Below, piece by piece: positions 17,174-26,053 of a DNA stretch of 64,000 nucleotides (the first letter of the stretch is position 1; every line of letters starts with the position of its first letter). The position numbers and the translations under genes are program-made. The notes under the pieces were generated by a model that ran no database searches, had not been told where the DNA came from, and saw only the letters and a list, made by a program, of their open reading frames with translations. This DNA comes from Bacillus fonticola (GTDB lineage Bacteria > Bacillota > Bacilli > Bacillales > JC228): NCBI RefSeq assembly GCF_012955605.1, contig NZ_CP052135.1, positions 2,244,711 through 2,308,710 on the forward strand. Reading direction: 5' to 3'.

Positions 17174-19597
17174 TTATGCACCGCGTACCGTAGCATCCGT
17201 TTGTTCCTTTACTGCGCTCACGATCGCCTCGTGCGCCTTTGTCACTTCTTCGTCCGTAAGCGTGCGATCTCTGTTCAAATACGTCAATGAGAACGCGATG
17301 GACTTCTTCCCTTTTTCCATATGCTCACCATCGTACAAGTCAAACAAGTAAACGGCTTCGAGCAATTTTCCACCCGTCTTTTCAATAATCGTACGGAGTG
17401 TGCCTGCTGAAACTGATTCATCTACAACTAAAGCTACGTCACGAGTTACTGCAGGATAACGTGGAATTGGTTCATATCCAAGTGACGAAAGATCAGCATT
17501 TAGTAGCGTCTCTAGGTCAACCTCTGCCACATACGTCGCCTTCAAATCACGTGCTGCTTCTTCGGATGGATGTAGCTGGCCAATTGTACCGATTACTTCG
17601 GATCCAAGCAAAATTTGTGCCGTTCTTCCTGGGTGAAAACCTTCCACTTTCCCTTGTTCAAAACGAACTTCCCTACTAATTCCAAGCTGTGCAAACACGT
17701 GGGTAACGAGTCCTTTCGCAACGTAGAAGTCAGTTTCTTTTACCTCTGCTTGCCAGTCATGACTCGTCCATTTCCCTGTGATCAAAACGGCAAGGCGCTC
17801 TGTTTCAGTCGGTAATTGTCCTGCTTTCTCTTGAAGGAAAACGCGCCCGATTTCGTACAAAGCGACATTATGTTGACTACGCGCGATGTTGTATTGAGCA
17901 ACCTCCAACAATCCTGGCAACAAGCTTTGGCGTAATACTTTGCGCTCTTCACTCATTGGTAAGGACAGCTTCGTTGTCTCCGCCTGTTGTAGTGCAAAAG
18001 CTGTAGCTAGCTTTTCGCTTGTCAATGAGTACGTAATCGCCTCTGTTAGTCCCGCCTCTTCCATCGCACGCTTCACAAGACGGCGCTTCTTCTGATAAGG
18101 CGTTAAACCTCCCGGCGTCGCTTCACCTCTTGGTAATGTATAAGAAAAGTTGTCATATCCATACAAACGGCCGATTTCCTCAATCACATCTTCTTCAATG
18201 ACAAGGTCCCCTCTGCGTGTCGGTGCTTTTACTGTTAACGTGCCTTCAGACGCTTCAGTTGGTAGCTGTAATCGTTCTAATAAAGCAACCATGTCACTTG
18301 GAGAGATTTCTGTTCCGAGTACACGATTTACCTTATCAGCAGGTACCGTAATCACCCGCGGTTCATCTGTTCGGTGGTCTTCAATAACAGATCCTTCCAA
18401 CACTTCGCCACCTGCCAGTTCGACCATCAGCTGGGCAGCGCGTTCTGCCGCCTCTTCCACGCGATTCGGATCGACACCTTTTTCAAAACGGCTACTCGCT
18501 TCACTCCGTAGTCCAAGCGCCTTCGATGCTGCACGAATGGGTCCTCCAGCGAAAAGAGCAGATTCCAAAAGAACCGTCGTCGTCTCAGCGGTTACTTCTG
18601 AATTCGCACCACCCATCACACCGGCCACTGCTACTGGTTCTGTTCCATTTGTAATTACGAGGTGTTCGCCCGTTAAAGTGCGTTTCTCATCATCTAATGT
18701 AACGATTTCTTCACCGTCATTCGCTCTACGCACAAGGATTTGCTTTGAACCAAAACGATCATAATCAAACGCATGTAAAGGCTGACCATACTCGAGCAAT
18801 ACATAGTTCGTAATGTCGACAATATTGTTGTGCGGACGAATTCCCGCTGCACGTAGACGATTTTGCAACCAAAGCGGAGAAGGTCCGATTGTAACATTGC
18901 GGACTAATTTAGCAACGTACAATGGATTGTCTTCTGTTGCATCGACAGTAACCGTTATGTGCTTACCTGCAAATTCACCGGTCGCCACGTCTGTTTGCGT
19001 AGGTGTGGGCAAATCAATGGAACGATTCACGATCGCACCGACTTCATACGCCACTCCCATCATCGATAGACAATCAGACCGGTTCGGGGTTAGACCGAGC
19101 TCGATGACTGTATCGCGAAGACCTAATATAGCAAGCGCATCCTCTCCAATTTGCGCAGATTCTGGGAACACGTAAATCCCCTCCTCCACGTCTTTCGGTA
19201 CGACTTTGCCGTCAACACCAAGCTCTTGTAGCGAGCAGATCATCCCTTCAGAAACTTCGCCACGCAGTTTGGCCCGTTTAATTTTCACTCCACCCGGTAA
19301 TTTAGCACCCACCTTAGCCACAGCAACTCTTTGACCTTGGGCAACATTCGGAGCACCACAAATAATTTGGACAGGCTCCGTGCCGCCAATGTCTACAGTA
19401 CATTTGTTCAAATGATCAGCATTCGGATGTGGTTCGCACGCCTGCACATACCCAACCACAACTTCTTTTACACCGTCATCCAAATGCCGGACCCCTTCGA
19501 CTTCAATGCCGGTACGAGTGACTTTTTCGGCTAGCTCTTCCGGTGTTAATCCAGAGAGATCCACATATTGTTGTAACCATTCTAATGAAACTAGCAT
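17174..19597 (-). CDS. pheT: Phenylalanine-tRNA ligase beta subunit
   Basis: The beta chain of the alpha2-beta2 phenylalanyl-tRNA synthetase. The 807-residue protein carries an N-terminal EMAP-like tRNA-binding domain (about 40-150), the B3/4 editing domain (ESALFAGGPIRAASKALGLRSEASSRFEKGVDP), the B5 domain, a catalytic-like core and the C-terminal ferredoxin-fold anticodon-binding domain (YPAVTRDVALVVDESV). Length is normal. It starts two bases after the pheS stop, so the pair is an operon under the upstream Phe T-box. Confidence 0.97.
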   Translation of the reverse strand: MLVSLEWLQQYVDLSGLTPEELAEKVTRTGIEVEGVRHLDDGVKEVVVGYVQACEPHPNADHLNKCTVDIGGTEPVQIICGAPNVAQGQRVAVAKVGAKLPGGVKIKRAKLRGEVSEGMICSLQELGVDGKVVPKDVEEGIYVFPESAQIGEDALAILGLRDTVIELGLTPNRSDCLSMMGVAYEVGAIVNRSIDLPTPTQTDVATGEFAGKHITVTVDATEDNPLYVAKLVRNVTIGPSPLWLQNRLRAAGIRPHNNIVDITNYVLLEYGQPLHAFDYDRFGSKQILVRRANDGEEIVTLDDEKRTLTGEHLVITNGTEPVAVAGVMGGANSEVTAETTTVLLESALFAGGPIRAASKALGLRSEASSRFEKGVDPNRVEEAAERAAQLMVELAGGEVLEGSVIEDHRTDEPRVITVPADKVNRVLGTEISPSDMVALLERLQLPTEASEGTLTVKAPTRRGDLVIEEDVIEEIGRLYGYDNFSYTLPRGEATPGGLTPYQKKRRLVKRAMEEAGLTEAITYSLTSEKLATAFALQQAETTKLSLPMSEERKVLRQSLLPGLLEVAQYNIARSQHNVALYEIGRVFLQEKAGQLPTETERLAVLITGKWTSHDWQAEVKETDFYVAKGLVTHVFAQLGISREVRFEQGKVEGFHPGRTAQILLGSEVIGTIGQLHPSEEAARDLKATYVAEVDLETLLNADLSSLGYEPIPRYPAVTRDVALVVDESVSAGTLRTIIEKTGGKLLEAVYLFDLYDGEHMEKGKKSIAFSLTYLNRDRTLTDEEVTKAHEAIVSAVKEQTDATVRGA

Positions 19598-19599
19598 CG

Positions 19600-20652
19600 T
19601 TAACGCCCTCCTTCTTCTGACGGTCTGTGGAACTGGTGAAGGAATCGTTGATCGTTTCCATAAAAGTTTCGAATGTCTTCAATTCCATATTTCAGCATGG
19701 CGATACGCTCCGGCCCCATACCAAATGCAAATCCTGTGTACTCGTTTGAATCAAATCCTGCCATCTCTAACACGTTTGGGTGTACCATCCCAGCGCCTAA
19801 AATTTCAATCCAACCAGTTCCTTTACAGACAGAACAACCTTTTCCGTCACACATTTTGCAAGAAATGTCCATCTCAACAGACGGTTCGGTGAACGGGAAA
19901 AAGCTTGGGCGAAGACGAATGCTACGGTCTTCACCAAACATTCTCTTAGCAAACACGTCTAGCGTACCTTTTAAATCTGTCATACGAATGTCTTTATCTA
20001 CTACCAGACCTTCAATTTGTGTAAATTGATGTGAATGTGTCGCGTCATCAGCGTCGCGGCGATACACTTTGCCAGGGCAAATAATTTTAACTGGCCCTTT
20101 TCCTTTATGCGCCTCCATCGTACGCGCCTGAACCGGTGATGTATGTGTACGCAGCAGCGTTTCTTCGGAAATATAAAACGAGTCTTGCATGTCGCGTGCA
20201 GGGTGTCCCTTAGGCAAATTAAGCATTTCAAAATTGTAACGATCTGTTTCCACTTCCGGACCTTCTGCGATCGTGTATCCCATACCAATAAATAAGTCTT
20301 CTATTTCTTCAATAATTTGTGTAAGCGGATGGGCATTCCCACGCTTAACCGGACGTCCCGGAAGCGTCACGTCAATCGTTTCCTCAGCTAATTTAGCCTC
20401 TAAAGCTTGCTGCTGTAAGTAATCTTGCTTTTCTTCAATATTTGTTTGAATAGCTGCTCGTACTTCATTAGCAAGGGCACCAATAACAGGTCGTTCCTCA
20501 GCGGAAAGTTTGCCCATTCCGCGAAGCACTTCTGTAATCGGCCCTTTTTTCCCTAAATACTCAATACGCACATCTTGTAGCGCTTGTAACGAATTTGCAG
20601 TTGTAACCTTTTCAATGGCCTCTTGTTCTAATTCGCGCAGCCTTTCTTTCAC
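19600..20652 (-). CDS. pheS: Phenylalanine-tRNA ligase alpha subunit
   Basis: Catalytic alpha chain of phenylalanyl-tRNA synthetase. The 350-residue protein has an N-terminal coiled-coil arm (about 1-85), class II motif 2 ([14 protein letters not shown]) and motif 3 ([25 protein letters not shown]), and the alanine in FAFGMGPER that lines the phenylalanine pocket. A Cys-rich [17 protein letters not shown] segment is present, as in Firmicute PheS. GGAGG precedes the ATG. The gene is separated from its T-box by about 160 bases that include an interspersed repeat. Confidence 0.97.
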   Translation of the reverse strand: MKERLRELEQEAIEKVTTANSLQALQDVRIEYLGKKGPITEVLRGMGKLSAEERPVIGALANEVRAAIQTNIEEKQDYLQQQALEAKLAEETIDVTLPGRPVKRGNAHPLTQIIEEIEDLFIGMGYTIAEGPEVETDRYNFEMLNLPKGHPARDMQDSFYISEETLLRTHTSPVQARTMEAHKGKGPVKIICPGKVYRRDADDATHSHQFTQIEGLVVDKDIRMTDLKGTLDVFAKRMFGEDRSIRLRPSFFPFTEPSVEMDISCKMCDGKGCSVCKGTGWIEILGAGMVHPNVLEMAGFDSNEYTGFAFGMGPERIAMLKYGIEDIRNFYGNDQRFLHQFHRPSEEGGR

Positions 20653-20670
20653 CTTTTTTCCTCCTTATTA

Positions 20671-20728
20671 CGTTCGGGCCCACAGGATGTGGGTCAGAAG
20701 ACGTTGCGACAGGACGTCGCGGTTTTAG
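20671..20728 (-). repeat. Interspersed double-hairpin repeat in the pheS leader
   Basis: On the minus strand, two small hairpins follow each other: GCGACGTCCTGTCGC and CCCACATCCTGTGGG, linked by AACGTCTTCTGA. Closely related sequence occurs on the plus strand at 44574-44622 and in shortened form at 59009-59050. It lies between the T-box terminator and the pheS ribosome site and so is transcribed in the leader. Confidence 0.7.
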
Positions 20729-20815
20729 TCTTTCTTCAGCATAATTTAACAAAGCGTCCAAACCTTAACCGACTAGGACACATTTAAGTAGAGCAGAACT
20801 CAGCTTTTTAAACAC

Positions 20816-21095
20816 AAAAAAATCGCCCCTCCAAAAAGGGACGATTGTCGTCGCGGTACCACCCTTGTTAGCACAGAAAAAATACTGAACTCACTCTTGT
20901 CTTTGATAAACGGGGGTGTCCCGATGTGCCTTTACAACGAATTGGTCCCGGCACAAGCTCGTGAGGTGAACAATCTCTGCCCTGTCCTAAGAAAGCTTTC
21001 AGTCTAGGCTCTCTTTCCCTTTTCAGACGTTTACCGCTTCGATTTCGTCTCAGTCATCGCTTCCAGTCGATTTATGAATAGCCTTACTCTTTTTC
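20816..21095 (-). promoter_or_regulatory. T-box leader (tRNA-Phe responsive) of pheST
   Basis: The hallmark AGGGTGGTACCGCG lies at 20852-20865 (minus strand), followed by a terminator (AATCGTCCC / GGGGCGATTTTTTT, 20816-20847). Upstream are the AG-rich GAGAGCC element near 21010 and a specifier context GTTCACCTC, giving codon UUC (phenylalanine) at 20968-20970. Uncharged tRNA-Phe would stabilise the antiterminator. The 5-prime limit is approximate. Confidence 0.92.
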
Positions 21096-21171
21096 ACATT
21101 ATAAGCAAGAGGAGCTCGTTTTTCAACGGTTGTGAAAAATTCGCAGGAAAATAAGTAGGAAGTAAATCGAG

Positions 21172-21960
21172 TCATTTTTGCCCTGAAGTCCCTTTTTTTT
21201 GTAAAGCAAATAACAGTACTCCTGTGGCAACAGTCACGTTTAAAGACTCTGCACGGCCGTAGATTGGCACATGTAAATTCTGATCAGTCTTTTCTAATAG
21301 AGCTGGAGATACTCCATTTCCTTCATTTCCAACTATAAGGGCAAATGATGACTGTGGTGTTTGTACCTGCTCATAAGAAATACTATTTTTGAGCGCAGTT
21401 CCGTACACCGGAAGTTGCGCTTCTTTGCACGCCTCAACCCATGCTTGCAATTCTCCTGTTGCTAGATCTACATGAAGATGACTTCCTTGTGCTGATCGCA
21501 ATGCTTTCGAATTGTAGATATCTACACTGCCTTTTCCGAAAACAACTACATCCACTCCGGCTGCATCCGCCGTCCGACAGATTGTCCCTGCGTTCCCAGG
21601 ATCTTGAATGCCGTCTAAAAGAAGCACCTTTTTGTTTGCTAGAGAATCATCGATTGCACGTTCCGATTGCATCTGACAAAGTGCTAAAATGCCTTGCGGT
21701 GTTTCCGTTTGAGTAAGCTGATTGAAAAGCACAGAAGGTAGAACAATGTGTGGAACGGCTGACGTTAGGACGACTCCTTGCATCACGCTTTCTTCTACTA
21801 AAATCTTTTTTACAACATCCCGTTCCTTTAAAGCCTCTTCAACAAGATGGCGCCCTTCCACAAGATATTGTTTCGCCTCCACTCGACCCTTTTTCGAAAG
21901 CAGCTTCTTCATTTGTTTGAACATCGGATTTTGTACCGATTGAATTACTTTTTCGTTCAC
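21172..21960 (-). CDS. ysgA: TrmH/SpoU family RNA 2-prime-O-methyltransferase
   Basis: A 262-residue SpoU-type RNA methyltransferase, YsgA-like, probably modifying 23S rRNA or tRNA ribose with S-adenosylmethionine. The N-terminal substrate-binding domain (ENPMFKQMKKLLSKKGRVEAKQYLVEGRHLVEEAL-like region) precedes the knotted SPOUT domain with the three motifs LLDGIQDPGNAGTICRTADA, LIVGNEGNGVSP and VPIYGRAESLNVTVA. Length is normal. It is between the pheST leader and sspI, as in B. subtilis. The precise target nucleotide cannot be inferred. Confidence 0.9.
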   Translation of the reverse strand: MNEKVIQSVQNPMFKQMKKLLSKKGRVEAKQYLVEGRHLVEEALKERDVVKKILVEESVMQGVVLTSAVPHIVLPSVLFNQLTQTETPQGILALCQMQSERAIDDSLANKKVLLLDGIQDPGNAGTICRTADAAGVDVVVFGKGSVDIYNSKALRSAQGSHLHVDLATGELQAWVEACKEAQLPVYGTALKNSISYEQVQTPQSSFALIVGNEGNGVSPALLEKTDQNLHVPIYGRAESLNVTVATGVLLFALQKKGTSGQK

Positions 21961-22094
21961 AGGAGTTCCCCATTTCGTTCAGTACGTGTTGCTCTTACTA
22001 AAAAAAGCATACATAATCACACACATTCTTTCAAATGCTACAAAAAAGAGTCCTTCTCCAGGTCTCCTAAATTTCTAACTAGAGGGGTGTTTTC

Positions 22095-22307
22095 ATGAAC
22101 TTAAATTTACGCAACGCGATATTACAAAATGTACAAGGTAATGATCAATCTCAATTAGAAGCCACCATTAAGGACGCAATCACTAGTGGCGAAGAAAAGA
22201 TGCTCCCAGGTCTTGGCGTATTGTTTGAAGTCATCTGGCAAAATGCAGATCGCCAAGAACAAGAAGAGATGCTACAAACGCTTGAAAGTGGTGTTCGCGG
22301 TCAATAA
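22095..22307 (+). CDS. sspI: Small acid-soluble spore protein I
   Basis: A 70-residue minor SASP found in the spore core. The sequence [16 protein letters not shown], then [22 protein letters not shown], is almost the same as B. subtilis SspI. A GAGGGG ribosome site lies upstream. It is expected to be transcribed in the forespore by sigma-G; a CATACATA-like -10 near 22008 is suggestive but no confident -35 is seen. A strong terminator follows. This gene is one of the clearest signs that the organism forms spores. Confidence 0.93.
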   Translation: MNLNLRNAILQNVQGNDQSQLEATIKDAITSGEEKMLPGLGVLFEVIWQNADRQEQEEMLQTLESGVRGQ

Positions 22308-22311
22308 CAAG

Positions 22312-22355
22312 CAAACAACCGATTTGCAACGAAGCAAACCGGTTGTTTTTTTTAT
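22312..22355 (+). terminator. Terminator of sspI
   Basis: CAACCGATTTGC / GCAAACCGGTTG stem followed by eight T on the plus strand. Its T-run touches the stop of the convergent membrane protein gene. Confidence 0.88.
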
Positions 22356-22798
22356 GAACGTATCAACCACTCTACCCCATAATAAGAGCCGAGTCCGAAT
22401 AAAACAGACCACAATAGCAAGAATCCACTTACCCATGCAAATGTCCAATTTTTTTGCGCACCTAAAAGAAGGCCCACAAAGGCTGCGATATGTGTTCCGA
22501 TTAAAATTGGCCCTAAAAAGGCGATACCGGGCAGTCCATATTTGTTCCAGATGTCTTTTGCACGAATAAAACGTTTGGAAGGGACCCGTTCACCTTTGCG
22601 TTTTTTAGCACGATATCCATCAATTTTTTCATAAAAATGAACAACAAGCCAAATCGTCGATATATTACCGATAAACGCGATCAGCACCACGAGTACTGGG
22701 TTTAAGTCCCGTACGATGCCGAGTGGAATGACAAGCGCAATTTCAACCCAAGGAATGGCTGCCAGAAGAAAAACGAGTGCATATTCTAATAGGTTCAA
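22352..22798 (-). CDS. Small multidrug export family membrane protein
   Basis: A 148-residue protein with four hydrophobic helices (about 5-25, 35-55, 90-112 and 118-142), resembling the Sm_multidrug_ex family (PWVEIALVIPLGI, GLPGIAFLGPILIGTHIAAFVGLLLGA). The family name implies drug export but evidence for that is thin; related proteins group near DedA-type transporters. It is the third gene of an operon with overlapping stops and starts: its ATG overlaps the end of the preceding membrane protein gene. A cytoplasmic Lys/Arg-rich loop (YRAKKRKGERVPSKR) lies between helices two and three. Confidence 0.75.
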   Translation of the reverse strand: MNLLEYALVFLLAAIPWVEIALVIPLGIVRDLNPVLVVLIAFIGNISTIWLVVHFYEKIDGYRAKKRKGERVPSKRFIRAKDIWNKYGLPGIAFLGPILIGTHIAAFVGLLLGAQKNWTFAWVSGFLLLWSVLFGLGSYYGVEWLIRS

Positions 22799-23250
22799 TC
22801 GTCATCTCCCCCTTTTAACAAATTACGAACGGCAAGCTGATAGGTAAGAAACTGTCCTAGAAACAACACAAGTAGAGAAAGCAGTAAAACATCCCGGTTC
22901 ATCTCGAAAAGTAGAGCGGAAACAATCAATACTGGAAAGCTAAAAAAGTAATATACATATACGGCACGACAAGCTTTATAACTAAAAAATTTCATGCCTT
23001 CATCTTCTTCCCTCAGCTCAGGAGGTAATAAGATCAGTGGCACACGATCTGTTGGATGTCGGAAGTTGTGAAAAGTGGCTGCTCCGTACCAAACTGCAAG
23101 CAAAAAAAGTAGGATAATGAAAAAAAGACCCGAAACGTTTGCAAACCAATGCGGAAACGCGACCACATTCCACTCAGCAGCTAAATAAATAGCCAAACAA
23201 GTCAACATACCCATAGACCAATACGTCGACGTCAACACACGTTTACTCAC
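22795..23250 (-). CDS. Hypothetical membrane protein, middle gene of an XRE-regulated operon
   Basis: A 151-residue protein with four predicted membrane helices in two pairs (about 12-27, 38-58, 98-115 and 120-138), separated by a loop with PLILLPPELREEDEGMKFFSYK. No family is recognised with confidence; small DUF-type four-helix proteins next to XRE regulators are common in bacilli. It overlaps both neighbours by four bases (ATGA), which indicates tight co-translation with the regulator upstream and the exporter-like protein downstream. No signal peptidase site was seen. Confidence 0.65.
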   Translation of the reverse strand: MSKRVLTSTYWSMGMLTCLAIYLAAEWNVVAFPHWFANVSGLFFIILLFLLAVWYGAATFHNFRHPTDRVPLILLPPELREEDEGMKFFSYKACRAVYVYYFFSFPVLIVSALLFEMNRDVLLLSLLVLFLGQFLTYQLAVRNLLKGGDDD

Positions 23251-23456
23251 AATTCATCTCCCCCCTCCAACCAAAAAAGATCGTCAACCTTTTCACCAAA
23301 TTCCTGAGCAATTTTCAATGCTAATTCAATGCTTGGACTATAATCGCCCTTTTCAATAAACCCAATCGTTTGGCGAGTGACACCGACTCTTTGGGCCAAG
23401 TCTCCTTGTGTCCAGCTTTCTCTCGCTCGCATCATTTTCACAGAATTTTGCAGCAC
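23247..23456 (-). CDS. Short XRE-family transcriptional regulator
   Basis: A 69-residue DNA-binding protein consisting almost only of a Cro/C1-type helix-turn-helix (MMRARESWTQGDLAQRVGVT, then RQTIGFIEKGDYSPSIELALKIA). It is of the short type that controls a linked membrane protein. The GTG start lies ten bases after AAAGGA. It heads a three-gene operon with two membrane proteins. Its promoter holds a perfect 6-3-6 palindrome in the spacer, a likely autorepression site. Confidence 0.85.
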   Translation of the reverse strand: MLQNSVKMMRARESWTQGDLAQRVGVTRQTIGFIEKGDYSPSIELALKIAQEFGEKVDDLFWLEGGDEL

Positions 23457-23492
23457 TTATTCGATTCCTTTCTTTCATATTGTCTAAGATTC

Positions 23493-23521
23493 ATTGTAAT
23501 GTATTGTATACATAATGTCAA
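23493..23521 (-). promoter_or_regulatory. Promoter and probable operator of the XRE operon
   Basis: TTGACA (23516-23521), 17 bases, TACAAT (23493-23498). The spacer at 23499-23513 is itself the palindrome ATGTAT-ACA-ATACAT, an arrangement typical for a repressor that competes with RNA polymerase. Confidence 0.8.
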
Positions 23522-23548
23522 CTATACTTAACATAAGTGAGTAAAATA

Positions 23549-23583
23549 GAGCAGGCTTCCTGTAACAGGAACCTGCTCTTATC
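23549..23583 (-). terminator. Terminator of ysdC
   Basis: AGAGCAGGTTCCTG / CAGGAAGCCTGCTCT stem on the minus strand followed by ATTTTACTC, directly after the M42 peptidase stop. Confidence 0.8.
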
Positions 23584-23587
23584 GTTC

Positions 23588-24670
23588 TCAATCAAATGTA
23601 ATTTGATCTACCGTCTTACGATCAAGACGTTTAATAACTTCTACAATGAGCTTCACCGCGTTCTCAAAGTCATCACGGTGCAACATTGCAGCATGTGAGT
23701 GGATGTAACGCGTTGGAATCGTGATCGAAAGCGCTGGCACTCCGTTTGCAGTTAAGTGGATCGCACCAGAGTCGGTACCGCCACCAGCCATCGAATCGAA
23801 CTGATATGGGATGCCTTTTTCATCTGCCACACCTGTAACAAAATCGCGAAGCCCTTTATGTGACACCATAGAAGCGTCATACAAAACAATTTGGGGTCCA
23901 TCGCCCATTTTGCTTAGTGCGTCTTTTGAAGATACGCCGGGTGTGTCTCCAGCGATACCTACGTCTACTCCAAAACCAATATCAGGTTGAATCATTTGCG
24001 CAGATGTACGCGCCCCGCGCAACCCGACTTCTTCTTGAACAGTCCCTACGCCGTAAACGACGTTTGGGTGTTGCTCATTTTGAAGTCCTTTCAACACGTC
24101 AATTGCGATCGCACACCCGATACGGTTGTCCCACGCTTTAGCAAGCAACATTTTTTCGTTATTCATGACCGTAAATTCAAAGTATGGCGTCACCATATCT
24201 CCTGGTGTAACGCCCCATTCCGCTGCTTCTTCTTTTGAAGAGGCACCGATGTCGATGAACATTTCTTTAATTTCTACAGGCTTTTTACGCGCCTCTGGAG
24301 GCAAAATGTGTGGCGGTTTTGACCCGATTACACCTGTAATATCACCTTTTTTCGTCGTGATCGTCACGCGTTGTGCGAGCATGACTTGGCTCCACCAGCC
24401 ACCAACGGTTTGGAAGCGAATAAACCCTTTTTCATCAATTTGTGTCACCATAAAGCCGACTTCGTCTAAGTGACCAGCGACCATAATTTTCGGTCCATTT
24501 TCGTCACCTTTTTTTACAGCGACCAAACTTCCAAGCCCGTCTGTCGAGACCTCATCGGCAAAAGGTGCGATGTATTCTTTCATGACGTGACGAGCTTCAC
24601 GCTCATTTCCTGGTATGCCTTTCGCGTCTGTAAGCGCCTTCAGCATTTGCAATGTTTCATCTTGTGGCAT
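23588..24670 (-). CDS. ysdC: M42 family metallopeptidase (glutamyl aminopeptidase-like)
   Basis: A cytoplasmic two-metal aminopeptidase of family M42, YsdC-like, 360 residues. Metal ligands and catalytic residues are in [11 protein letters not shown] (His and Asp), [13 protein letters not shown] (bridging Asp), [11 protein letters not shown] (catalytic Glu pair), [12 protein letters not shown] and the terminal [15 protein letters not shown] (His). Members usually form large tetrahedral dodecamers. The ribosome site AAAGGGG precedes the ATG by six bases. Gene position near the rplT/ysdA region is as in B. subtilis. Natural peptide substrates are unknown. Confidence 0.9.
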   Translation of the reverse strand: MPQDETLQMLKALTDAKGIPGNEREARHVMKEYIAPFADEVSTDGLGSLVAVKKGDENGPKIMVAGHLDEVGFMVTQIDEKGFIRFQTVGGWWSQVMLAQRVTITTKKGDITGVIGSKPPHILPPEARKKPVEIKEMFIDIGASSKEEAAEWGVTPGDMVTPYFEFTVMNNEKMLLAKAWDNRIGCAIAIDVLKGLQNEQHPNVVYGVGTVQEEVGLRGARTSAQMIQPDIGFGVDVGIAGDTPGVSSKDALSKMGDGPQIVLYDASMVSHKGLRDFVTGVADEKGIPYQFDSMAGGGTDSGAIHLTANGVPALSITIPTRYIHSHAAMLHRDDFENAVKLIVEVIKRLDRKTVDQITFD

Positions 24671-24772
24671 GTGAATCCCCTTTCAAATCGGTTAGTTATG
24701 TATGAACCACTTCTTAGTATACTAAAGTGGATTCTAATTGTACAAAAGTTGCGTGAACAAAGACATTCCAAA

Positions 24773-24806
24773 AAAATCTCTACCCCAAATAGGATAGAGA
24801 TTTTTA
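24773..24806 (-). terminator. Terminator after the VTT-domain gene
   Basis: AAAATCTCTATCC / GGTAGAGATTTTTTT hairpin on the minus strand, immediately past the stop at 24808. Confidence 0.85.
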
Positions 24807-24807
24807 G

Positions 24808-25395
24808 CTAAGCAGAAGCGTCTTTTTCATTTTTCTCGAAGAATTCCTGCCACTTAACGACCACCCATTTTTCTCTAAGTATGTAGAACAGAACGCAACA
24901 ACTTAGTAAAACGGTCAAGATCATTGTAGGAGTGAATTGAGACAGAAACTCGCCGAACACTGTGTAGAAAAAGGCTAAAGGAAGATTGGTAATGAGGGAG
25001 TACTTTGCATATTTTCCGAACCCGCGTGCCCTTTCCATCATACAAAGATTTAATAATTGCACATGCATGAACGGGATCAGTCGCAAAATGGTGATTTGCC
25101 CCATCGTTAGTCGCGCATGACGCCCTAAAACTTTCGCTTTCAACCGCAACAACTTTTCCATCTGCTTAGGCATCTTCTCTGCAACGAAATAAAAAATAAG
25201 CGATGCAATAAACATGCCCAAAGTCGAAAACAAAGTTCCAAACGCCGAGCCAAACAAGACTCCGCCTGCCATATTAACGACGGCTACTGGAATGAAGAGC
25301 GCTTGCCGGACGATATGGAACATCAAAAAGAGAATAGGTGCAAAGTAACCCGTCGTTTCAAAGAAGCCTAAAACCATCGTGAGGTTGACGTCCAT
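24808..25395 (-). CDS. VTT-domain (TVP38/TMEM64, DedA-like) membrane protein
   Basis: A 195-residue integral membrane protein of the SNARE-associated/VTT superfamily. The core shows the usual GxxFG and helix-breaking motifs: NMAGGVLFGSAFGTLFSTLGM and later ILRLIPFMHVQLLNLCMMERARGFGKYAKYS. Several hydrophobic helices flank them. In other proteins this fold moves lipids between membrane leaflets, but no role is assigned here. It occupies the place that ysdB holds in B. subtilis and is not similar to YsdB. The gene stands alone between terminators. Confidence 0.75.
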   Translation of the reverse strand: MDVNLTMVLGFFETTGYFAPILFLMFHIVRQALFIPVAVVNMAGGVLFGSAFGTLFSTLGMFIASLIFYFVAEKMPKQMEKLLRLKAKVLGRHARLTMGQITILRLIPFMHVQLLNLCMMERARGFGKYAKYSLITNLPLAFFYTVFGEFLSQFTPTMILTVLLSCCVLFYILREKWVVVKWQEFFEKNEKDASA

Positions 25396-25478
25396 TTCCC
25401 GACCCCTCTTTTCTACAGTCTCGTATTACACCTTATCCAGAGGACGAGCACAGTATGACAAACAATGACAAGACTAGC

Positions 25479-25760
25479 CTATCCTCCTATAAAGAAAAGT
25501 GCACCGAGGAGAGCCACTTGAAGTATAGCGAGCGCCGGAAAACCAATTTGGAATGACGTGTGCCGTGTTTTGTGGCGAAAAGTGACCATTCCGAGCCAGC
25601 CTCCAGGAGCGCCACCTAAAATAGCGAGCCACCACAGTCTTTTTTCTGGGATGCGATAGCGGGATCTGCCTTTTTGGGCCCGGCGTTTGTCGGTGCCCAT
25701 GGTGATGAAGGAGAGGACGCTCATGATGATGATAAAAACGAGTACGTAGTTTACTAGCAT
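25479..25760 (-). CDS. ysdA: DUF1294 membrane protein YsdA
   Basis: A 93-residue protein of the DUF1294 family with two to three hydrophobic helices (about 3-18, 45-62 and 72-92) and the family signature TDKRRAQKGRSRYRIPEKRLWWLAILGGAPGGWLGM, followed by FRHKTRH. It is YsdA in B. subtilis, located near rplT as here. Function unknown. A short gap then leads to the divergent ABC-F leader. Confidence 0.88.
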   Translation of the reverse strand: MLVNYVLVFIIIMSVLSFITMGTDKRRAQKGRSRYRIPEKRLWWLAILGGAPGGWLGMVTFRHKTRHTSFQIGFPALAILQVALLGALFFIGG

Positions 25761-25832
25761 GTTAATTATTCCTTTCTAACCCCACATTTACTAGTCATCG
25801 TACACCTTTTTCTCTACAACGAAAAGTAAAGT

Positions 25833-25861
25833 TTGCCAAAAATAATAGTAGCGAGTATACT
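25833..25861 (+). promoter_or_regulatory. Promoter of the ABC-F leader transcript
   Basis: TTGCCA (25833-25838), 17 bases, TATACT (25856-25861) on the plus strand. Transcription would start about 30 bases before the leader ORF, nearly 300 bases before the ABC-F start codon. Confidence 0.75.
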
Positions 25862-25901
25862 AAAAATTGAATTTAAATCCTAAACGAAAGAGGTGAACGG
25901 G

Positions 25902-26027
25902 ATGTCTTACACGGGATCTGCTCAAGGGCAACTTTTACATTATTTAACTCTTGTCCATGGGCTTTTTGCGACTGTTTTTGTTCAAGGGGATACGTCTGCT
26001 CAAAAACAGAAACATACGTTCGTGTAA
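25902..26027 (+). CDS. Probable regulatory leader peptide, 41 codons
   Basis: An ORF with an AGAGGTG ribosome site and ATG start encoding MSYTGSAQGQLLHYLTLVHG then LFATVFVQGDTSAQKQKHTFV. It lies between a sigma-A-like promoter and an intrinsic terminator, all before the ABC-F ATPase gene. Its first codons (CTTACACG, 25906-25913) can pair with its last ones (CGTGTAAG, 26021-26028), so a ribosome stalled in it would change RNA folding. Leader peptides of this kind control antibiotic-resistance ABC-F genes in Firmicutes. That it is translated and regulates is inference. Confidence 0.65.
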   Translation: MSYTGSAQGQLLHYLTLVHGLFATVFVQGDTSAQKQKHTFV

Positions 26028-26053
26028 GGAGTCCTGCTTTCACCCATTTTTTG

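Noticed and set aside
18150-18764. 204-codon plus-strand ORF opposite pheT
   Set aside because: Ser/Thr/Arg-rich antisense frame of a highly conserved gene with no ribosome site; typical shadow ORF.
20001-20288. 95-codon minus-strand ORF inside pheS in another frame
   Set aside because: Out-of-frame shadow of conserved pheS coding sequence.
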